From NCBI GenBank assembly GCA_903821605.1, contig CAIJLZ010000019.1, positions 1 to 38,963 on the forward strand: a stretch of DNA of 38,963 bases, given 5' to 3'. The translations under genes were made by a program, and so were the position numbers. Source of the stretch: an uncultured Sphingomonadales bacterium. Its GTDB lineage: Bacteria; Pseudomonadota; Alphaproteobacteria; Sphingomonadales; Sphingomonadaceae. Shown here piece after piece: positions 33,605 to 38,963 of the stretch. Positions within the stretch are counted from its first letter, which is position 1, and every line of letters starts with the position of its first letter. A model generated the notes under the pieces. It was not told the origin of the DNA, searched no databases, and worked only from the letters and a program-made list of their open reading frames with translations.

Positions 33605-34735
33605 ATGGAATTCGATCAACGCTTCGGTCTCAATCGTCACCTTGTCCTGCCCGGCCCGCTGGCGCTGGATGCAGGCCTGTCTTTTGCGCCTGTCGAATTC
33701 GCTTATGAGACCTATGGCGTGCTGAATGCCGACCGTAGCAATGCGATCCTCATCTGCCATGCGCTCACCGGCGATCATCATGTTGCCAGCAATCACCCGA
33801 TTACCGGCAAGCCGGGTTGGTGGACGCGGCTGGTGGGTGAGGGCTTGCCGATTGATCCGGCCCGTCATTTCATCATTTGCATCAACGTGCTGGGTAGTTG
33901 CCTTGGCTCCTCTGGCCCGGCCAGCACGGATCCGGCGACCGGCAAGCCCTATGGCATGAGCTTCCCGGTCATTACCATCGCCGACATGGTGCGGGCGCAG
34001 GCGCTGCTGCTTGATCATTTGGGCATCTCGTCCTTGCAGGCCGTCATCGGCGGTTCGATGGGGGGGATGCAGGTGCTGAACTGGACGATCCTGTTCCCGG
34101 AACGGGTCCGGTCGGCAGTCGCGATTGCCACCACGGCGCGCCATTCGGCACAGAATATTGCGTTTCACGAGGTCGGGCGGCAGGCGATCATGGCCGATCC
34201 GAAATGGCGCGGCGGTGAGTATTACGGGGATAATGACCCACCGGCAGCTGGCCTCGCAGTCGCGCGCATGGCGGCGCACATCACCTATTTGTCCGAAGCG
34301 GGGCTGACCGAAAAATTCGGTAGGAAATTACAGAGCCGCGAAGCCAAGAGCTTCGGCTTTGACGCGGATTTCCAGATCGAAAGCTATTTGCGCCACCAAG
34401 GCATCAGCTTCACCGACCGATTCGATGCCAATAGCTATCTCTACATCACGCGGGCGATGGATTATTACGACCTGGCCGAACCCTTTGACGGCGTGTTGGC
34501 CAAGGCCTTTGCCAAGGCGCGCAACACCCGGTTCTGCGTCATCAGTTTCGATACCGACTGGCTTTATCCCACTGCCGAGTCGCGCCATATCGTCCATGCG
34601 CTGAACGCAGCGGGCGCGCCGGTGAGCTTTGTCGAACTCTCCAGCCCGTTCGGCCATGATGCCTTTCTGCTGGATGTGCCGGAGCAGAACCGCATCATCG
34701 ACGGCTTCATCCGGGCCGGGGAGCAGCGCGCATGA
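33605..34735 (+). CDS. metX: Homoserine O-acyltransferase MetX
   Basis: The 376-residue alpha/beta-hydrolase starts at ATG 33605 (MEFDQRFG) with GGAAGAGG 5-8 nt upstream; an upstream in-frame ATG at 33566 is unlikely. The nucleophile is in IGGSMGGMQ (about 154-162), with Asp in SFDTDWLYP and His in FGHDAFL near the end. It activates homoserine for methionine synthesis. Whether it transfers acetyl or succinyl cannot be read safely from sequence; some alphaproteobacterial MetX proteins use succinyl-CoA. It overlaps metW by 4 bp, the conserved metXW pair. Confidence 0.96.
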   Translation: MEFDQRFGLNRHLVLPGPLALDAGLSFAPVEFAYETYGVLNADRSNAILICHALTGDHHVASNHPITGKPGWWTRLVGEGLPIDPARHFIICINVLGSCLGSSGPASTDPATGKPYGMSFPVITIADMVRAQALLLDHLGISSLQAVIGGSMGGMQVLNWTILFPERVRSAVAIATTARHSAQNIAFHEVGRQAIMADPKWRGGEYYGDNDPPAAGLAVARMAAHITYLSEAGLTEKFGRKLQSREAKSFGFDADFQIESYLRHQGISFTDRFDANSYLYITRAMDYYDLAEPFDGVLAKAFAKARNTRFCVISFDTDWLYPTAESRHIVHALNAAGAPVSFVELSSPFGHDAFLLDVPEQNRIIDGFIRAGEQRA

Positions 34736-35319
34736 GCCTGCGGCCCGATCTCCAGATCATCGCCGATAATGTGGCAGATGGCAGCCGCATCCTTGATGTC
34801 GGCTGCGGTGATGGCTCGCTGATGGCCGAACTGCGCGATCAGCATAGCGTGGATGCGCGCGGCATGGAATTGGACCGCATTAATGTCGCCACCGCCATGG
34901 CGCGCGGTCTGTCGGTCATTCAGGGCGATGCCGATGTCGATCTGGTCGAATATCCGGATCAGAGCTTCGACTATGCGATTTTGAGCCAGACATTACAGAC
35001 GACGCGGCGGCCTGATCTCGTGCTCGACCAATTGTTGCGAATCGGGCGGCGGGCGTTTGTCAGCTTCCCCAATTTCGCGCATTGGAATGTGCGCTGGTCG
35101 CTGATGTGGAATGGCCGGATGCCAGTGACCCGGTTGTTGCCGGTGCAATGGTATGAGACGCCGAATATCCACCATCTGACGATCAACGATTTCCGCGATT
35201 TCGTCGCGGCGCGCGGCTTGACGGTGGAAGGCGAATGGTTCCTTGCGGGGGATAAGCGGATCAGCCCGTCAGCGGCCAACTTCCGCGCTGAACACGCGGT
35301 TTTCCTGCTGCGTCGTTAG
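34732..35319 (+). CDS. metW: Methionine biosynthesis protein MetW
   Basis: This 195-residue SAM-methyltransferase-fold protein contains [13 protein letters not shown] (about 19-31). [23 protein letters not shown] and the [24 protein letters not shown] segment with [19 protein letters not shown] are diagnostic of MetW. It is needed for full MetX activity in several bacteria, probably as a binding partner; its exact chemical role is not settled. It is translationally coupled to metX (ATGA). Confidence 0.96.
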   Translation: MSLRPDLQIIADNVADGSRILDVGCGDGSLMAELRDQHSVDARGMELDRINVATAMARGLSVIQGDADVDLVEYPDQSFDYAILSQTLQTTRRPDLVLDQLLRIGRRAFVSFPNFAHWNVRWSLMWNGRMPVTRLLPVQWYETPNIHHLTINDFRDFVAARGLTVEGEWFLAGDKRISPSAANFRAEHAVFLLRR

Positions 35320-35393
35320 ACTTGGGGCCTTCCCTTCGCCTTGTATTGTCTGGCTGTATTTCTCCTTCCCTTCGTCATGCTCACTCACTCCCT

Positions 35394-35478
35394 TCGTCAT
35401 GCTGAACTTGTTTCAGCATCTCCCCGCGCGCCATTGGGATAGGGCCGGGCATGGATCCTGAAACAAGTTCAGCATGAC
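35394..35478. repeat. Inverted pair of extragenic palindromes (REP-like)
   Basis: ATGCTGAA-CTTGT-TTCAGCAT (35399-35419) and a reverse-oriented copy CCTGAAACAAGTTCAGCATG (35457-35476) face each other across about 37 bp. The same core occurs near 19451-19643. A partial copy is at 35381-35390. The paired arrangement resembles BIME-type REP doublets. Confidence 0.85.
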
Positions 35479-35540
35479 GAACCTGGGGGTTAGGCAGCGA
35501 ACGCCGCGGCGGGGTAACGCGTGTGAGGGCGGTTGGCACA

Positions 35541-35574
35541 AAAAAACACCGGATCTCGCGACCCGGTGTTTTTT
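35541..35574. terminator. Bidirectional intrinsic terminator between metW and atpC
   Basis: AAAAAACACCGG (35541-35552) is perfectly complementary to CCGGTGTTTTTT (35563-35574), with a 10-nt loop and T or A runs on both sides, so it serves both convergent operons. Confidence 0.95.
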
Positions 35575-35598
35575 AACCGCCAGTCCGGAAAGCGTCGC

Positions 35599-35853
35599 TT
35601 AAGCGACGGCTTCCGCTAGGATGGTCAGGCCGTTGGCGTTGACCTCGGCAAAGCCGCCCTTGATCGTAATGATCTCGGGCTGGGCGGTGGCGGTGGCGTA
35701 GACCGAGACCGCGCCGTCGCGGATGGTCGACATCATCGCGGCATGGCCCTGAAGGACGCCGAAGTCGCCTTCGGTGCCTGGTACGACAACCATGTGCACG
35801 TCCTGCGAGCGGACCAGCTTTTCCGGTGTCACGAGTTCGAAATGAAGTGCCAT
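35599..35853 (-). CDS. atpC: ATP synthase F1 epsilon subunit
   Basis: This 84-residue protein starts at ATG 35853 ([14 protein letters not shown]) with GAGGAAACAG upstream; a longer frame starts in the atpD-atpC hairpin and is rejected. It consists of the N-terminal beta-sandwich only ([36 protein letters not shown]) and lacks the C-terminal two-helix inhibitory arm, as in many alphaproteobacteria. It couples the central stalk to the c-ring on the cytoplasmic face. It is the last gene of the atp operon. Confidence 0.95.
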   Translation of the reverse strand: MALHFELVTPEKLVRSQDVHMVVVPGTEGDFGVLQGHAAMMSTIRDGAVSVYATATAQPEIITIKGGFAEVNANGLTILAEAVA

Positions 35854-35868
35854 ATTCTGTTTCCTCGA

Positions 35869-35890
35869 CCCTCCCCGCGAACGGGGAGGG
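35869..35890. other. Intercistronic hairpin between atpD and atpC
   Basis: CCCTCCCCG (35869-35877) pairs with CGGGGAGGG (35882-35890) around a 4-nt loop. There is no T run, so it is more likely an mRNA-stability or processing element, or an extragenic repeat, than a terminator. Confidence 0.75.
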
Positions 35891-35901
35891 CTCAACGTGG
35901 A

Positions 35902-37356
<1,455 letters not shown>

Positions 37357-37370
37357 TTAGCCTGGTTCGC

Positions 37371-38246
37371 TTAGAGCGCTTCTGCGCCCGAGATGATTTC
37401 GACGAGTTCGGTAGTGATCGCGGCCTGACGGCTGCGGTTGTACTGGATGGTCAGCTTGTTGATCATGTCACCGGCATTGCGGGTGGCATTATCCATCGCC
37501 GTCATCTTCGAACCCTGTTCCGACGCCGCATTTTCAAGCGTCGCACGGAACAACTGCACCGCAACGTTGCGCGGCAGCAGGGTCATGAGGATATCTTCCT
37601 CGCTGGGTTCGTATTCCACCGGCGCGGCACCAGTGGCGAGACCGGTGGCGGGCAGCGGGACCGGAATGATCTGCTGCTCGGTCGGTTCCTGCGTCAGCAC
37701 GCTGACGAACTTCGAATAGAACAAATGGGCGACATCAAATTCGCCAGCGTCGAAGCGCGAAATCAGGTCCTGCGCGACGCTGCCCGCATTTGCGAACACC
37801 TGCTTGCCCAAATCGCCGGGTTCGACCGAGTGCACGACCTGACCGCGGAAATAGCGGTTGATCTGGTCGCGACCCTTACGGCCGATGCAGTAGAATTTGA
37901 CGGTCTTGCCAGCGGCCTGGAGTTCCAGCGCCTGTTTGCGGGCAAGGCGGACGATGTTGGTGTTGAACGCGCCGGCGAGGCCCTTGTCGGACGTCGCGAC
38001 GACGAACAGGTGGACATCCTGCTTGCCGGTGCCGGCGAGCAGCTTCGAAGCCTGCGGGCCGACCATCACCTTCGAGGCGAGGCTGGCCATCACCGCTTCC
38101 ATGCGTTCCGCATAGGGGCGACCGGCTTCAGCCGCTTCCTGCGCACGACGCAGCTTGGCGGCAGCGACCATTTTCATCGCCTTGGTGATCTTCTGGGTCG
38201 ATTTGACCGAGTTGATCCGGATTTTGAGCGCCTTGAGGCTAGCCAT
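37371..38246 (-). CDS. atpG: ATP synthase F1 gamma subunit
   Basis: This 291-residue central rotor shaft has the two long coiled-coil termini: [36 protein letters not shown] at 1-36 and the final [33 protein letters not shown] at about 259-291. A Rossmann-like middle lies between them ([16 protein letters not shown] near 83-98). It turns inside the alpha3-beta3 ring and drives conformational change. It is 26 bp from atpD. Confidence 0.97.
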   Translation of the reverse strand: MASLKALKIRINSVKSTQKITKAMKMVAAAKLRRAQEAAEAGRPYAERMEAVMASLASKVMVGPQASKLLAGTGKQDVHLFVVATSDKGLAGAFNTNIVRLARKQALELQAAGKTVKFYCIGRKGRDQINRYFRGQVVHSVEPGDLGKQVFANAGSVAQDLISRFDAGEFDVAHLFYSKFVSVLTQEPTEQQIIPVPLPATGLATGAAPVEYEPSEEDILMTLLPRNVAVQLFRATLENAASEQGSKMTAMDNATRNAGDMINKLTIQYNRSRQAAITTELVEIISGAEAL

Positions 38247-38262
38247 TTAATCCCTCACTTGC

Positions 38263-38312
38263 GTTCCGGGGTTGAACCGGAACCCAGTCTGGGCCCCCGC
38301 CAGAGCGGGGGC
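38263..38312. repeat. Two small hairpins between atpA and atpG
   Basis: GTTCCGG (38263-38269) pairs with CCGGAAC (38277-38283), and GCCCCCGC (38293-38300) pairs with GCGGGGGC (38305-38312). Neither is followed by a T run. They resemble extragenic repeats or mRNA-processing sites like the atpD-atpC hairpin. Confidence 0.65.
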
Positions 38313-38321
38313 ACATTGGTT

Positions 38322-38963
38322 TTATGCGAACGTCTTGGCGAAGCTGTCGAGCGCTGCAACCAGCGCCTTCTTGCTGTCGTCGCCGAAGTCGCGGCTGTCA
38401 CGGATGCCCTTCAGGACATTGGCGTGGTTGGCGCGCAGATCGGCCAGCATGGCTTCTTCGAAACGGGTTACGTCGGAAACCGGAATGGCGTCCAGATAGC
38501 CGTTGGTGCCAGCGAAGATCGAGCAGGTCTGCTCTTCGAACGGCAGCGGCGAGAACTGCTTCTGCTTCAGCAGCTCGGTCAGACGAGCGCCACGGTTGAG
38601 CAGCTTCTGGGTCGATGCGTCGAGATCCGAACCGAACTGCGCGAACGCCGCCATTTCGCGATACTGCGCCAGTTCCAGCTTGATCGAGCCGGAGACCTTC
38701 TTCATCGCCTTGGTCTGTGCGGCCGAGCCAACGCGGCTGACCGACAGGCCGACGTTGATCGCCGGACGGATGCCCTGATAGAACAGGTCGGTTTCAAGGA
38801 AGATCTGGCCGTCGGTGATCGAGATCACGTTGGTCGGAATATAGGCAGACACGTCGCCGGCCTGTGTTTCGATGATCGGCAGTGCGGTCAGCGAACCATT
38901 GCCATTGGCATCGTTCAGCTTGGCGGCGCGTTCCAGCAGACGGCTGTGGAGATAGAACACGTC
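38322..38963 (-). CDS. atpA: ATP synthase F1 alpha subunit (C-terminal part, truncated by window end)
   Basis: Only the last 213 residues lie in the window; the gene continues beyond 38963. The visible part holds [47 protein letters not shown], and [20 protein letters not shown] (the SRVGS arginine-finger segment), then the helical C-terminal domain ending SFAKTFA. It is normal for an alpha subunit of about 510 residues. It is the upstream neighbour of atpG. Confidence 0.97.
   Translation of the reverse strand, partial: DVFYLHSRLLERAAKLNDANGNGSLTALPIIETQAGDVSAYIPTNVISITDGQIFLETDLFYQGIRPAINVGLSVSRVGSAAQTKAMKKVSGSIKLELAQYREMAAFAQFGSDLDASTQKLLNRGARLTELLKQKQFSPLPFEEQTCSIFAGTNGYLDAIPVSDVTRFEEAMLADLRANHANVLKGIRDSRDFGDDSKKALVAALDSFAKTFA

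Overview
The window is a chromosomal segment of an alphaproteobacterium, most likely a sphingomonad (Sphingomonadales). This rests on high GC, the housekeeping gene content and order (proA-nadD-rsfS-rlmH-envC-like; hisC-tyrA divergent from metX-metW; pyrB with a degenerate pyrC; the F1 part of an atp operon) and short extragenic palindromes of the CTGAAC-TTGT-TTCAG type. Genus and species cannot be fixed from the sequence alone.

Region 1 (about 1-11560) is a genomic island ending at a tRNA-Leu(CAG) gene. The tyrosine integrase (9632-11461) sits beside the 3' end of the tRNA, which is the usual integration target. The other island end lies left of the window. From left to right the island carries a 3' remnant of hsdS, a HEPN-fold protein with an RNALAH motif, a 22-codon coupling ORF, a complete type I restriction subunit hsdR, a convergent gene with ADP-ribosyltransferase-like H/Y/E motifs, and a divergent SRA/PUA-like plus HNH endonuclease. 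Next come a gene-poor GC-rich stretch, a hypothetical protein, a (CT)16 microsatellite with a TGAGACA repeat cluster, a serine recombinase and a 529-residue protein. That protein carries recognisable motifs A, B and C of family A (Pol I / T7 RNAP-like) polymerases, with a different N-terminus and no exonuclease. A conserved-looking unknown gene and the integrase complete the island. This is a defence and mobility island. The polymerase-like gene and the HEPN and ART-like genes are the least explained parts.

Region 2 (11557-29200) is core genome: tRNA-Leu, a complex I NDUFA9-like NAD(P)-binding protein and uppP; then, on the minus strand, an Nramp-related transporter, hrcA and grpE; then proA-nadD-rsfS-rlmH, a degenerate LytM (EnvC-like) factor, a divergent ArsR regulator / aldehyde dehydrogenase pair, and glmM-DUF1272-thiD. 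A Sel1/SPOR protein is divergent from a ParA-like ATPase, which is followed by a ribbon-helix-helix-like protein and a TPR/SPOR protein.

Region 3 (29200-38963) is biosynthesis and energy: pyrB with a dihydroorotase-like partner that has lost its metal ligands, hisC-tyrA (minus) divergent from metX-metW (plus), and then atpA(partial)-atpG-atpD-atpC on the minus strand. Clear intrinsic terminators separate the convergent units near 13545, 29187 and 35558. No CRISPR array and no rRNA were seen.
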